Source: Antedon mediterranea (lineage: Eukaryota > Echinodermata > Crinoidea > Comatulida > Antedonidae). Taken from it: DNA of 60,000 nt. Below the pieces are notes generated by a model. The model saw only the letters and a program-made list of their open reading frames with translations, did no database searches and was not told where the DNA came from. The DNA lies in NCBI RefSeq assembly GCF_964355755.1, contig NC_092677.1, positions 7,447,001-7,507,000 on the forward strand, given 5' to 3'. The first letter of the stretch is position 1. Every line of letters starts with the position of its first letter. Made by a program: the position numbers and the translations under genes. Shown here one piece after another: positions 12,901-25,237 of the stretch.

Positions 12901-15102
12901 CTGGACGACTAAGAAGGTACCCTAGTATAGTCCCACCAATTGACTCCCAGGAACAATCCGCCATTTTCTCACAAATATAGTTTCAAATTTCACTATATTT
13001 TAAAATCGTAATTGAGTTACATTCATATTTTAAAGATGAGGGCTGAGAGTAAACCGGACCAGTGGTCCTACTCTAACTTATACTGGCCGACTATAAGGAG
13101 GTACTCTAGTATAATCCCACTAAGTGACTCTCAGGAACAATCCGCTGTTTTCTCACAAATACAGTATCAAATTTCACTATATTTTAAAATATTAGTCGTA
13201 ATTGTGTTACCCTCAAATTTTAAAAATGAGGTCTGAGTAAACGGGACCAATGGTCCTACTCTAACTTATACTGGACGACTTAAGAGGTACCCTAATACAA
13301 TACCACCAAGTGAATCCCAGGAACAATCCGCCATTTTCTCACAAATGCAGTATTAAATTTCACTATACAGTATTTTAAAATCGTAATTGAGTTACACTCA
13401 AATTTTAAGGATCATGGCTGAGTAAACCGGACCAGTGGCCCTACTCTAACTTATACTGGACGACTAAGGATGTACCCTAGTATAATCCCACCAAGTGATT
13501 CCCAGGAACAATCCTCCATTTTCTCACAAATACAGTATCAAATTTCACTATTTAAAAAAATATTAATCGTAAGTGAGTTAAACTCACATTCAAAAGATAA
13601 GGGCTGAGTTAACGGGGCCAGTGGTCACACTCTAACTTATAGTGGACGACTATGGATGTATCCTAGTATAATCCCACCAAGTAACTCTCAGGAACAATCC
13701 GCCATTTTCTTACAAATATAATATCAAATTTCACTATATTTTAAAGTCGTAATTGAGTTACACTCAAATTTTAAAGATGACGGCTGAGTAAACAGGACCA
13801 GTGGTCCTACTCTAACTTATACTGGACGACTAAGGAGGTATCTTTATCCCACCAAGTGACTACCAGGAACAATCCGCCATTATCTCACAAATACAGTATC
13901 AAATTTCACTATATTTTATAATCGTAATCGAGTTACACTCAATTTAAAAGATGAGGGCTGAGTAAACGGGGCCAGTGGTCACACTCTAACTTATAGTGGA
14001 CGACTATGGATGTATCCTAGTATAATCCCACCAAGTAACTCTCAGGAACAATCCGCCATTTTCTCACAAATATAATATCAAATTTCACTATATTTTAAAG
14101 TCGTAATTGAGTTACACTCAAATTTTAAAGATGAGGGCTGAGTAAACCGGACCAGTGGTCCTACTCTAACTTATACTGAACGACTAAGGAGGTATCTTAG
14201 TATTATCCCACCAAGTGACTACCAGGAACAATGAGTCCGCCATTATCTCACAAATACAGTATCAAATTTCACTATATTTTATAATCGTAATCGAGTTACA
14301 CTCAAATTTTAAGGATCATGGCTGAGTAAACCGGACCAGTGGCCCTACTCTAACTTATACTGGACGACTAAGGATGTACCCTAGTATAATCCCACCAAGT
14401 GATTCCAGGAACAATCATCCATTTTCTCACAAATACAGTATCAAATTTCACTATTTTAAAAAATATTAATCGTAAGTGAGTTAAACTCACATTCAAAAGA
14501 TGAGGGCTGAGTAAACGGGGCCAGTGGTCACACTCTAACTTATAGTGGACGACTATGGATGTATCCTAGTATAATCCCACCAAGTAACTCTCAGGAACAA
14601 TCCGCCATTTTCTCACAAATATAATATCAAATTTCACTATATTTTAAAGTCGTAATTGAGTTACACTCAAATTTTAAAGATGAGGGCTGAGTAAACTGGA
14701 CCAGTGGTCCTACTCTAACTTATACTGGACGACTTAGGAGGTATCTTTATCCCACCAAGTGACTACCAGGAACAATCCGCCATTATCTCACAAATACAGT
14801 ATCAAATTTCACTATATTTTATAATCGTAATCGAGTTACACTCAATTTAAAAGATGAGGGCTGAGTAAACGGGGCCAGTGGTCACACTCTAACTTATAGT
14901 GGACGACTATGGATGTATCCTAGTATAATCCCACCAAGTAACTCTCAGGAACAATCCGCCATTTTCTCACAAATATAATATCAAATTTCACTATATTTTA
15001 AAGTCGTAATTGAGTTACACTCAAATTTTAAAAATGAGGGCTGAGTAAACAGGACCAGTGGTCCTACTCTAACTTATACTGAACGACTAAGGAGGTATCT
15101 TA
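6930..15102. repeat. Satellite array, ~180-bp monomer, about 44 copies, with higher-order structure
   Basis: Tandem monomers run head to tail. Each contains a start near TCGTAATTGAGTTACACTC, the dyad GGACCAGTGGTCC, CCTAGTATAATCCCACC and CAGGAACAATCCGCCATTTT. A higher-order repeat of about 3311 bp (roughly 18 monomers) is seen: the same 74-codon frame occurs at 7682 and 10993, and a variant TTATCTCTATA junction at 8206 and 11517. A third, mixed copy starts near 13012, and the distal part (13.6-15.1 kb) alternates two or three monomer types. Short open frames here are by-products. The array ends exactly at a Harbinger-type MITE at 15103. Confidence 0.95.
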
Positions 15103-15610
15103 CGCCCGTATTCTTAAACCGGACTTTAGTCGTAGTTCGAAGTTCGACTTGGAAAAGTCGTAGTTCGAGCTATTACTTCAAATTCGATTAAAAAACGAAG
15201 TAGTCGAAGTTTGCAGTTCGACTTAATGAAGTCGAGCTTTTAGTCGAGTTGCACACGTCTGGGTAACAAAGGCTATACATTGGCCAATGACAAGAGAGTA
15301 TTTGAGGAGCAGACGAAATTTTGCGCATTGATATCACTTTCCATTTCTTACAACACTTTTTACGCATCAGGACTATATACATGAAAAATAATTTTAATCG
15401 TTAATTATTAGAACAATATCAGTATTAATTTAACAGTGAAGTATATTTGATTAACAAAAAATAAAATCTTAAAAATATATTTAGGAACCATGGCGGTACG
15501 GTAACTTTTATATTTTCTAGGCCCCCAACAAAGTATGATCGCCACGAACCACGCACTTCATAGCGTGACAAGAAAGCGCTAGGCCCCCTAAACATTCCAT
15601 CGCGTGGTGA
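15103..15610 (+). mobile_element. Truncated Harbinger-type MITE (CGCCCGTATTC family), copy 1
   Basis: It starts with the family TIR CGCCCGTATTCTTAAACCGG right after TTA in a satellite monomer, where intact monomers read TCTTAGTATTATCC. It matches the left half of the full copy at 33923, up to CGCGTGGTGA. It then stops, and 47 unrelated bases separate it from an inverted full copy at 15658. The interior is non-coding. Confidence 0.8.
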
Positions 15611-15775
15611 AAAAAGTGGGCTGGCTTATTGTTGGCTGGCTTGACACAAGCGTAAGCCGCCCGTATTCTTAAACCGGACTTTAGTCGTAGTTCGAGCTAA
15701 AACTTTAAAAATGACGTCATTTTAATTCATAAACCGAACTTCAACTAAATCGCCGACTAATTCAGGCCAACCTCG

Positions 15776-16232
15776 TGTCACGAACTCCTCTTACGTATGT
15801 TTCCGAGCGGTTGAAAATACTTTAGGAACTCCCTTGTGACATAAAAGTATACACACAAAATCCACAAAGTTGTAAAATAACTCAAAAACAAAGCTTTAAT
15901 TTCAATCAACTTCAACTTTCAACAATCCAGTAAGCACTTTAAACAACAGCTTCACAATGACTTTACAATATAACATCCAACCTCTAATCCAACCTCTAAT
16001 CCAACAACCTTACAATAGTTTACAACCCTTTATATACAAGATGCTCCTATCCTTCTAGATCATTCTTTATACTTCTCATTATTACATGATTACAGTTTCT
16101 ATTAATAGCACTTCTGGAATGTTCTTGATTGTTCTTATTAATTATACATGGTTTAAATCAAAACATCTTATTCTAGAATGATCATGTAAATACTATGTTA
16201 CTCTATATGTTAGGGAATGGTAATTTATTACA
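15776..16232 (-). repeat. 3' LTR of the Gmr1-like element
   Basis: 457 bp, matching 25575-26031 without a difference I could find. It contains a tandem 14-bp unit (CCTCTAATCCAA twice), and a putative TATA-like TTTATATACA lies near the middle. Confidence 0.9.
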
Positions 16233-16459
16233 CTCCCCCCTCTTTCTGAGCTCAAAACTCTTTCTTGGAGTTTTGAGGGGCAAGTATACACGGACGTGGC
16301 AAAATATAACATTTCCGACCTAGAAACCCTGTTTAATATATGAATATAAATTCAAACTACATTACGTGAAAACTAAATTCTCATTAAAACAAAATGTAAG
16401 AAACAAGTAACTTATAAACATGAAAACCTATTTTGTCTATTTGTAAAGTAACCCTTGCT

Positions 16460-18581
16460 TTAAGTTAATGGTTTTCGTGACAATCCGTCAGCATTACCAT
16501 TAGAAATACCCCTTCTATGTACAACAGTAAAGCAATAAGGTTGTAAATCAAGACTCCATCTAGTTAGTCTTTTGTTTGTCTCTTTCATTTCAACCAACCA
16601 TTTGAGTGGTTGATGGTCAGTAACTATCTTAAATTTTCTGCCTAGTAGATAATATCGCAGACTTTCGACAGCCCATTTTATAGCTAAACACTCTTTCTCT
16701 ATAGTTGCATAATTCTGTTCCCTTGGGAACATCTTACGACTAAGATACAATACTGGATGGTCAGTACCATCAGGACCTAGTTGACTAAGTACTGCACCTA
16801 ACCCTCGATCTGACGCATCTGTTTGCAGTATAAACTCTGCATTAAAATCTGGGTTTCGTAACACAGGGTCTGAACATAACGCCTGTTTTAACTTTACAAG
16901 TGCATCTTCACACTCAGGCGTCCATTTGATTTTATCTGGATGTTTTTTCCCCGTCAGATCAGTTAGAGGTGCTGCAATGTCAGCATAATTAGGAATAAAC
17001 TTTCGGTAGTATCCTGTCAGGCCAAGAAAAGATTTAACATCCTTCTTAGTTTTAGGTTTTTCCCATTGTACTACCGCTTCTACCTTAGTCTTTTGAGGAC
17101 GTATCATTCCTTCTCCAACTACATACCCTAAATAATGCACTTTACTATGTGCGAAACTACATTTTGCAGGTTTGACTGTCAGATTAGCTTGCTTGAGGGT
17201 CCGAAAAATGTCCCTAAGATGATGGCTATGACTTTCCCAGTCTGGACTAAATATTACCAGATCATCCATATAAGCTGCTGCATAAGATTCTTTCTTGCGC
17301 AACAGTTGATCCATCATTCTTTGAAACGTTGCAGGAGCCCCATGCAAGCCAAATGGTAAATACTTAAATTGGTACAAACCCATTGGTGTTGAAAAAGCAG
17401 TATATGGTTTTGACCGTTCAGTTAACGGAACCTGCCAGTAACCTTTACATAAATCTAACTTTGTTATAAATTTAGCAGGACCAACCCTGCCTATTATTTC
17501 ATCTATTCGAGGCATTGGATATGCATCAAACTTGCTCAAGCTATTCACTTTTTTGTAATTTACGCAAAAGCGAGCTGTACCGTCCGGCTTTGGTACCATG
17601 ATATAAGGAGAGGACCAGGGACTGTGAGACTCTTCTATAACCCCAAGTTCCAACATAGATTCTATCTCTTCTTTTACTTTGCCTAACTTAGCCTGAGGAA
17701 TTGGATAAGCTCTTAATCTAACTGGGTGTACCCCTAGGTTCATTTCAATATCATGCTTTATTACAGTAGTTTTCCCTGGCTTATCCTGTAACACTGAGTC
17801 AAATTCAGAAAACACCTCCGCTAAATCTGAAAGCTGAGATTCATCTAATCCTTCACCAGAATCTAAGGTTAAATTGGAACTAGAAATATTTGACCAAGAA
17901 ATGTCCTTATCCTGACCCTCGTCTTGTCCAGTTACATCATTTATAGCCAGCATAGCCTCAATGGTTCTACGATGAAATTGTTTTAAAAGATTTATGTGGT
18001 AGACTTTTGACTTTTTCCGTTTATCATTAGTTTCCACCTCATAGTTTACTGGACCTAGTTTCCTTAAAACCTTGTAAGGACCTTGCCATTTTGCCTCTAA
18101 TGCATCGTTACTAGATGGTAAGAGTAATAGGACTTCATCACCTGGACTAAATTCTCTACAAACAGATTTCTGATCATATTTTTGTTTTTGCCTTGTTTGG
18201 GATAGTTCAATGTTTTCCTGGACTAGATCTTTCATTGAAGTTAACCTATCTCTCATTTTAACAACGTGGGAAACCACACTTTGAGGACCTGTCACCGTGC
18301 CTGTCCACATTTCTTTCATTATATCAAGTGGACCTCGTACCTTCCAACCATACAATAATTCAAATGGAGAGAACCCAGTTGACTCCTGCGGTACCTCCCT
18401 ATAAGCAAATAATAGGTACGGAAGCAATTTATCCCATTCTCGGGGATCATCCTGAACAAATTTTCTAATCATAGCCTTAAGGGTGCCATTAAATCTTTCC
18501 ACTAATCCATCGGTTTGTGGATGGTAGGGAGAAGTAGTCAAGCCCTTAATTGAAAGTAACTTATAAATTTGACTCAACAAC
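16460..18581 (-). CDS. Gmr1-like Pol, C-terminal part: end of integrase, GPY/F, reverse transcriptase, RNase H
   Basis: This is the continuation of the interrupted polyprotein, with no start codon of its own. It begins with the third catalytic residue region of integrase (PYHPQTDGLVERFNG, Glu), then a GPY/F module (KWQGPYKVLRKLG). Reverse transcriptase follows, with LPFGLHGAPATFQ and the YMDD active site near residue 444 of the open frame. RNase H follows, with TDAS near 594, the Glu in EKECLA, and TDHQPLKWL. The polyprotein ends soon after GNADGLSRK. No envelope frame is seen. The reading frame is open throughout. The codons bordering the Harbinger insertion are in the same phase on both sides once one TTA copy is discounted, so the interruption is a clean insertion. 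Confidence 0.9.
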
Positions 18582-18804
18582 TTAAGCCCCTTTCTCACAG
18601 ACGTGCCTGCAATATACCGGTATGATGCTGGCGTCGTGCCGGTATCGTTACCGGCATATACCCATTCTCATCGGACTATCGTGCCGGAAATATAACCGGT
18701 ATATACCGGCTTTCTGTGAGAAAGGAGTCCGGCATATTCGGCCAATAAAAAGTCTGACAAAATAATTATTGAGGGCGTCCTTTATTGTTATTATTCTAGC
18801 CGAT

Positions 18805-20446
18805 ATGGCAGCGAATTTTAATTTGCAGATTATTATTCTCTTACTTTATAGCATATTTATGCAATACATGTTATGTACAGTATATTGTACATATATTATA
18901 CAGGTACAGGAATTAAATAGCCGTCATCGGCAATCTGTAAAACAGCATAGAAGGAGAAATCAGGCTGTAAAATTTACAAGGCGACGAAGGGTCAGGCACC
19001 AACAAAGAGCTATGGCCTATAGATTATATGCTATGGCAGCTATTGATGGTACGTCGTGCATTCGCCGTATATGGGTAAAGGATCGCAGGCATGGCCTTGT
19101 TTTTTGGAATACTGTAATGACAACGTATACAGATGAAGACTGGCGCCGACATTTTAGAATGTGTAAGGCAACATTTGAATTTATAGCCAATGAATTAAGA
19201 CCCGCCCTGGAAAAAGAAACGACAAATTGGAGAGCACCTATCCCCTATAAAGTTAGACTAGCAGCTGTTATTTGGTGGTTAGCCACACCCACCGAATATA
19301 GAAGCATATCAAACATGTTCGGAATTGGAATATCAACTCTATGCAACCTAGCACGGGAGGTGTGTTTTGCCATCCGAAGAAACTTATTTAAAAGATATAT
19401 ATCACTTCCCTCTGGTGAGAGATTAACAGCAACAATAAATGGATTCGAAAGACGCCGGTTCCCTCAATGTGCTGGGGCCATAGACGGTACCCATGTCCCC
19501 ATTCTAGCCCCGTCAAAAAATCCTGCAGACTACCATAACAGGAAAGGATGGCACTCTGTGATAATGCAGGCAGTGGTGGATCATAACTTTTGGTTGGTTA
19601 AAAATTATTTAACTAAATTATTGTACAAAAAGAGCTGTAACTGCTTAAGGTGTTTGTTTAATGCTATTCTATCCAGGGTTACATTAGGCCTATGAATAAT
19701 CTATATTATTCTACTTCCAAATGCATGATTCTAAAAAAAAAAGTATGGTTAAATCTAAAAAAATGTTCTTCATACATACAGCTTTACAGATGTAAACATT
19801 GGATGGCCAGGCAGAACGCATGACGCAAGGGTTTTGGCAAATTCAAACATATTTTCCCTTGCAGAGGACAGGCAAAATGGTCATCTTTTTCCTATGGAGG
19901 TAAGCTTTTGTGTAATTAATTGCTTATTATTAATGGCTAGGATTTCTATTAACACACGAATAAGAAAGGCATGATAGCAACAAAATTAATTTAATTGTTT
20001 TATTTATTTAGAATTCTACAGTGATAAATGGTGTAGAAGTACCTGTGTTTCTCATCGGTGATGCTGCATATCCCTTAAAAAAGTGGCTAATGAAACCATA
20101 TACCAACCATGCATTAACAGCCGATCAAAGAAGATTTAACACACGGTTAAGCTCTGCGAGAATGGTCGTTGAAAACGCATTTGGTCGTCTGAAGGGAAGA
20201 TGGAGAATACTTCTAAAGAGGAATGATGTCAATATTTCATTTGTATCAGATGTGGTTGCGTCATGCTCTGTTCTGCACAACATATGTGAGATGCATAAGG
20301 AACAGTTCTATCCTGAGTGGGATGAAGAAATGCGCAATTATGAAAGGCAGCATGGTTTGGTGCAGCCAAATGATAATGTTGATCCAAATAATCAGAATAT
20401 AGATGTAACATCTGATATTCGTGATGCAGTTTCGGCATTCTTGTAA
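18805..20446 (+). CDS. Harbinger/HARBI1-like DDE transposase
   Basis: Three exons: 18805-19592, 19782-19899 and 20012-20446 (446 aa if the first in-frame ATG is used). The phases match (2+1, then 0), with a CATACAG acceptor and GTAAGC donor. The catalytic triad is visible: Asp in GAIDGTHVP (about residue 226), Asp in TDVNIGWPGRTHD (about 265) and Glu in MVVENAFGRLKGRW (about 355). An Arg-rich stretch (about 50-75) precedes AYRLYAMAAID. A helix-turn-helix-like segment lies around residues 160-190 (STLCNLAREVC). The hydrophobic first 40 residues are unusual, so translation may begin further in, or a short upstream exon may exist. The enzyme excises and integrates the element together with its Myb-like partner. 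Confidence 0.88.
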
Positions 20447-21119
20447 ATTTTAAACTAAGTTTTAAGTATTTTCATGTGGTGTATCCCAAACTTTTTGTTG
20501 ATTAGAAATGTTCTCACCATGCAAACCTAAACGCAATAAATAGATTAACAATCATGTCATTTATAGTGTTTTTTATTAAACAATAATCAGACAAATATAT
20601 TATTTTATATATACACGATATACATAATAATACACTTTATTACAGTATTATCCTATAGAAAACAACAAACAGTTTTTTTATTACTGTAATTTTTAAATAG
20701 CTAACTTAACATGTTAAAAGGTTTACATTTAACAGGTGTTTTTGGTATTGATAATGTAGTACAGTACATGTATAACTACAAAATAAAACCTTTTTGATTT
20801 TAATAAAAAAAATCTTACCAGCAATTAATGTTTGTTTGTATAACTAAACAATTAATTTGTAACAATAAAAATGATGTATTGATAGTGCTAAAAGGTCAAC
20901 ATATGAAAAATAGCATAAGCTGTGATTAAAGGAGTTTACTAAAATAATGTCATGGTGTGCACTTGTTTTGACAGAAAATATTCATTGTATTGTCCCAAGT
21001 TTTAAATTAACATTATTAGTATACAGTAATTAAAAATTTACTATTTTCAATCATTTTCATTTAACAACTCCAGGATTACATTAAATTAACATAAACACAA
21101 TGATTGGTTTAAAATGTGT
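20447..21119. other. Non-coding region between the two convergent Harbinger genes
   Basis: AT-rich sequence between the two stop codons. AATAAA at about 20535 on the plus strand is a plausible polyadenylation signal for the transposase. No other coding content was seen. Confidence 0.5.
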
Positions 21120-22580
21120 CTAAAGTGTATAAAATTCTCCTTGGCTGCTGTCTGCTGAGCTGGATGATGATGTATTACCGCTGCAAGGTGAAGTAGCTGA
21201 TGGTGAAGAAGATGACTGGTATAAGTATCCTTGAGTGTGTGATGGAGGACCCATATTGTAATTAACTCGTGGTTGATTGGTGTAAAAAACAGGAGTTGGA
21301 TGTTGGATTTGATTGGGAACATGTTGATTTTGCATTGTTGTCATCATTGTTGTCATGCATGTTGTAAACTGTTGTAGCATATCCCTTTGAGTGTTTTGTA
21401 CTTGTGTAAAAAGCTCTTGTTGGGCATTCCTATTCTCTCTTTCAACTTTTAATTCCCAGTCCCTCTGTTCTTTCGCTAGTCTCCTCTCATCCTCTATCAA
21501 TCTTTTCTCGGATGCCTCAAATCTGTCTGCTATTAGTGTTGAGACAGCTTCCATAGATTTGTCTAGTTTTGTCTTTTTTGCCTTTTTTCTGGGTCTTTCT
21601 TCTTCTACCTGCACTGGACCAGCTGGTTGATCCACATCATCATCTTCTTGAACAAGAACATTTGTATCCACTTGAACAAATTCTAACACTTCAACATCTT
21701 CAACCACTTGGGCATTTTCAACTTCCTGTATAGGGTCATCCTCCTCTACAGTAGCCTCTGAATTAACTTCAAATGCCTCATGATCTATAAAAAAAATAAT
21801 TTTATATTTAAAACAGAAAATACAAAATGACTAACTTAAAATAAGCACATAGAATAGAAAGTCACTAATTATTAATTAATATAAATAGTGGCCTAGTAGT
21901 ATAGTACTACTACTATATTATTACAGTGAGTAGCGGTCATGAACTATGTAACCTTACCTAAATAAATTGAGTATTTGTTTATATTTATTAATATAATAAC
22001 TGTATAAAATATTTAAAAAGGATCCAAATTGATGATATAGATTTATGGTATAATATATTGTTGGCTTTAGCCTAGGCCTAGTAAGAGTAGTAGGGCCTGC
22101 CCTGGTCTGGGCGAGTAGAGCTATAGTAGTTAGGCCTAGGCCCTAGTTATAATAGGTACCGTAGACTAGTACTAGTAGTGAGTAAACTTTGCTAGACTTA
22201 CCCACGACTGCATCATCTCCTGCATCATCTCCAGCTTCATCTTCATCATCTGGGCTTACAATAGATTCTAGAACTCGAACAGGTTGGGCACATGGCCTGT
22301 GTCCCCAAATTACATCACACAAATCATAATATGGCCAAGTATGCTTTTGCTCCCCCGACCTGTTGTTTTTGTCTTTAATGACATGGTACCTGGCCTTTAA
22401 CGTTTTCAGTTTGCTTATGACTTGTTTTTTTGTTCGTTTTACGCCAACCACAGCCAGCTTACAAACAATATTAACGTAAACAGCTCCCGACCTTATTGTC
22501 CCATCCATCTGTTTACAAATTTCTTCTTCTCCCCTTATTTTAAGAAGCTCCCTAATCTCGTTTTCTCTCCAGTTCGACAT
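21120..22580 (-). CDS. Harbinger Myb/SANT-like accessory DNA-binding protein
   Basis: Two exons: 22580-22202 and 21784-21120 (347 aa), donor GTAAGTC and acceptor TTTTATAG, phase 1+2. The start is the ATG of MSNWRENEIRELL. The Myb/SANT (Myb_DNA-bind_4-like) domain covers about residues 1-95: Trp in NWRENE, then ELLKIRGEEEI, KLKTLKARYHVIKD and TWPYYDLCDVIWG. An acidic linker follows, then a basic KKAKKTKLDK stretch. A long charged helix with RLIEDERRLAKEQRDWELK is probably a coiled coil. The tail is rich in Gln, Met, Pro and Ser. In characterised Harbinger elements the equivalent protein binds subterminal DNA and helps import the transposase. Confidence 0.85.
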
Positions 22581-22865
22581 TTTGACAACTGAATTGAATC
22601 GGCGCCAAAGTGATACACTTGACCGCGCACAAGGTGTCAAAGCCCCGCGACGGGGAATATAACTGCGTTACGTTCTCACAGAATGCCCGTCTCGCATTGC
22701 GGGGAATATTCCTAGTAATATTACTAGGTCTTAAGCAGGTCATGTCGGTGCCGGCATGATGCCGGCATGATGCCAAGACGACCCGTTCTCACAGAAAACC
22801 ATACCGGCATAGTAATGGTATATTCCCGCAACATTCATGGCACACAGCTCTGTGAGAAAGGGGCT

Positions 22866-25237
22866 TTAGAGGTAAAGTTAGAACCTTGATCGGTTAAAAT
22901 TTCTGTTGGTACCCCTACCCTGGAAAATAATTTAATCAACTCATCCGCTATCTTTGGAGCTTCAATACTTCTCAGTGGGATAGCCTCCGGATATCGAGTT
23001 GCATAATCACATATAACCAAGACATATTTATTTCCTGTCTTACTCCGTGCTAGTGGACCAACAATGTCCATAGCGATTCGGCGGAATGGTTCACTGATTA
23101 TTGGCATAGGAATCATCGGGGCCTTCAATTTAGTTTTATACTTTGAAGTTTTCTGGCAATTTTCACAAGTGTTGCAATATTCGGTCACATCCTTTCTAAT
23201 ACCAGGCCAAAAGAATCTCTGCTTTATCCTATCTAATGTCTTTTTCCTACCTAAATGACCTGCCAAAGGAATATCATGTGAGACTTTCAATACACTATTA
23301 CGGCAAGGGTATGGAACCACTAATTGCTCTATTGGTTCTATCTGGTGTTTAGTGAAAACCAGCCTAAATAAAATTCCATCCTTACAGACTATCTTTATAG
23401 TGTCATCATCCTTCTGTACTAACATCTGTTCTCGAAGTGAAATTAAAGTTCTATCCTTAACCTGATAATCCTTAATTTTATCTCTGCCAATATCTAAAAT
23501 GTCTAATTCACTATCTTGGCTAGATTGAGCTTCCTTTGTTTTTGCAAACTCTTTCCTAACTTTTCGTTTCTCACTTCTGGTTTTATGAACTTTTTCCTTG
23601 GGAGGGTTGTCACTGAGTATTTGGCCATCTAAATGTCCAAATTCTTCTTGAAAATTAACCACATCATCTAACTGATGTGAAATAACCCCAGAAGCTTTTT
23701 CCGACTTTAATTCGTTTTCCTCTCTTAGTTTTTCTTTTCTAGCATGATCTCTAGTGGCAACAAAACTATGCCTATCATGATTCTTATCCCCCTTCCCTAA
23801 TAAGTCTCTAAATTTAGGAAAGTCCCTACCAAGAATTACATCTCTTGGTAAATCGCTGCAAACGCCAACCAACAAATTATGGTCTTCGTTATTAACCTTA
23901 ATATTGACGAATGCAGTAGGATAGGCTTGGACATGGTCATGGACGCACCTGCATGTAATTTTAGCTTGCTCCGCGCGATTAATTTTCTTAGCCGCTACTA
24001 AATCAGAATGAACAAGTGTCATATCACATCCAGAGTCTATCAAAATTTCACAATCACATCCTTCAACTAGGCCTCTACAAATGTAAGGTGTACATGGTTT
24101 TGAAACAGTATCTGTTTTTGTCGACAAAAAGCCATCCTTACTTCGACAAAATCGTTCTATGTGGCCTACTTTTTTGCACCGTCTACAAACGAGAGGTTGT
24201 CTAGCATCAGATTGTGATTTATGAAAGTTATCAGGGGGATTATTATTACCCTTACTGTCAACTTCAGGAGTGCCTTTCACTGTTTTCTCCTGGTTGTTTC
24301 TATTTTCGTGTTTTCTATTTTGAAACTTTTTCTCAAAATCGATACCTTTTCTAGCTTGAAAATAATTATCTGCTAATTCCGCAGCATTTAATCCCGAATC
24401 TGGTTTATGTTCTTTAACCCAAATTTGTACCCCTGTGGGCATAATATCTATCAATTGCTCTAAAATAACAATTTCAGCTAAATCATCTTTGCTTTTATCA
24501 GCAGGCCTAGCCCACTTAGTAAATAAATCTTTTAACCTAACATACATTTCTCTATAACTTTCTTCACTTTTCTTTTTAATTGACCTAAACCTTTGCCTAT
24601 ATGTCTCTTCAGTTATGTCATACCTTTGTAATATTGCTTTCTTCACTATGTCGTACTGGTTACTTTCTGTCACTGGTAGTGATGCATAGGCTGCTCTTGC
24701 TTTGCCTGTCAAATGAGGTATTAGTTTTACTACCCAGTGTTCTTTTCGCCACTCATAGGTGTTAGCAATACGTTCAAACGTAGTGAGATAATTTTCAATA
24801 TCATCACTATCAGAAAGCTTTGCAATCTGAACTTCCTTCAATCTCATTATGTCTTTTAATCGTTTCTCCTCACTGTCCTTTTGCTTGTCCATTAACGCCA
24901 TTACTAATGCTTGCTGTTTCTCCATATCTTCCCTACGTAAACGTTCTTGTCTTTCCATATCTTCCCGACGTCTTTCATTATCTTCTTGACGTGAACGTTC
25001 TTGTTGTTTCATCATCTGCTGCATCATAATATTCTGCTGTTGCATTTGCTGCTGCATCAACAACAAAAAATCTTTTGAAAATGAGTCAGCCCCTGTAGGG
25101 TTATGTCCACTGGTTGGTCCAGACTCTTCTGCCTGTTGTTCAGGTTGAATTGATTGAACTGATTCTACATCCGAATCAGTTTCATCGCCGCCGCTGTATT
25201 CTCTACCGGATCTTGTTGTTGATTGTTTATCAGCCAT
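22866..25237 (-). CDS. Gmr1-like Gag-Pol, N-terminal part: SCAN-like capsid, zinc knuckle, protease, first half of integrase
   Basis: The start ATG at 25237 lies downstream of the 5' LTR and primer-binding site. About 790 residues are element-encoded. A Gln/Met/Arg-rich coiled coil spans residues 60-135. The capsid region (about 140-300) ends in a stretch strikingly like the vertebrate SCAN domain (LFTKWARPADKSKDDLAEI, then VILEQLIDIMP and WVKEHKPDSG). A CCHC knuckle (CRRCKKVGHIERFC) is near 350. The aspartic protease motif LIDSGCD is near 400. An integrase HHCC zinc site (H and H near 655, C and C near 690) and the first two acidic residues of the DDE core follow (MDIVGPL near 722, LTDQGSN near 781). 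Reading then runs into the Harbinger terminus at 22865 and soon stops, so integrase is broken here. It would normally make the capsid and process and integrate the element's cDNA. Confidence 0.9.

Larger units (their letters stand above)
18585..22865. mobile_element. Autonomous-looking Harbinger (PIF) DNA transposon, 4281 bp
   Basis: TIRs AGCCCCTTTCTCACAG at both ends, flanked by a TTA duplication (18582-18584 and 22866-22868), the TWA target typical of PIF/Harbinger. The motif TTCTCACAG or its complement recurs inside both ends (about 18712, 22673, 22784), so the subterminal regions have repeated sites. It carries the two genes expected of the family, convergently arranged: a DDE transposase (+) and a Myb/SANT-like protein (-). 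Both have intact frames with good splice sites. The subterminal DNA is full of CCGGTAT/ATACCGG palindromes. Confidence 0.93.

Noticed and set aside
7682-13236. Three near-identical 74-codon open frames
   Set aside because: They are the same satellite monomer pair repeated by the higher-order unit; composition follows the satellite and there is no protein-like conservation beyond it.
18769-18804. Earlier non-ATG start for the Harbinger transposase
   Set aside because: The first ATG in frame is at 18805; the upstream codons are a non-canonical start in subterminal DNA.
21391-21630. Plus-strand frame opposite the Harbinger Myb-like protein
   Set aside because: Shadow of the coding minus strand.
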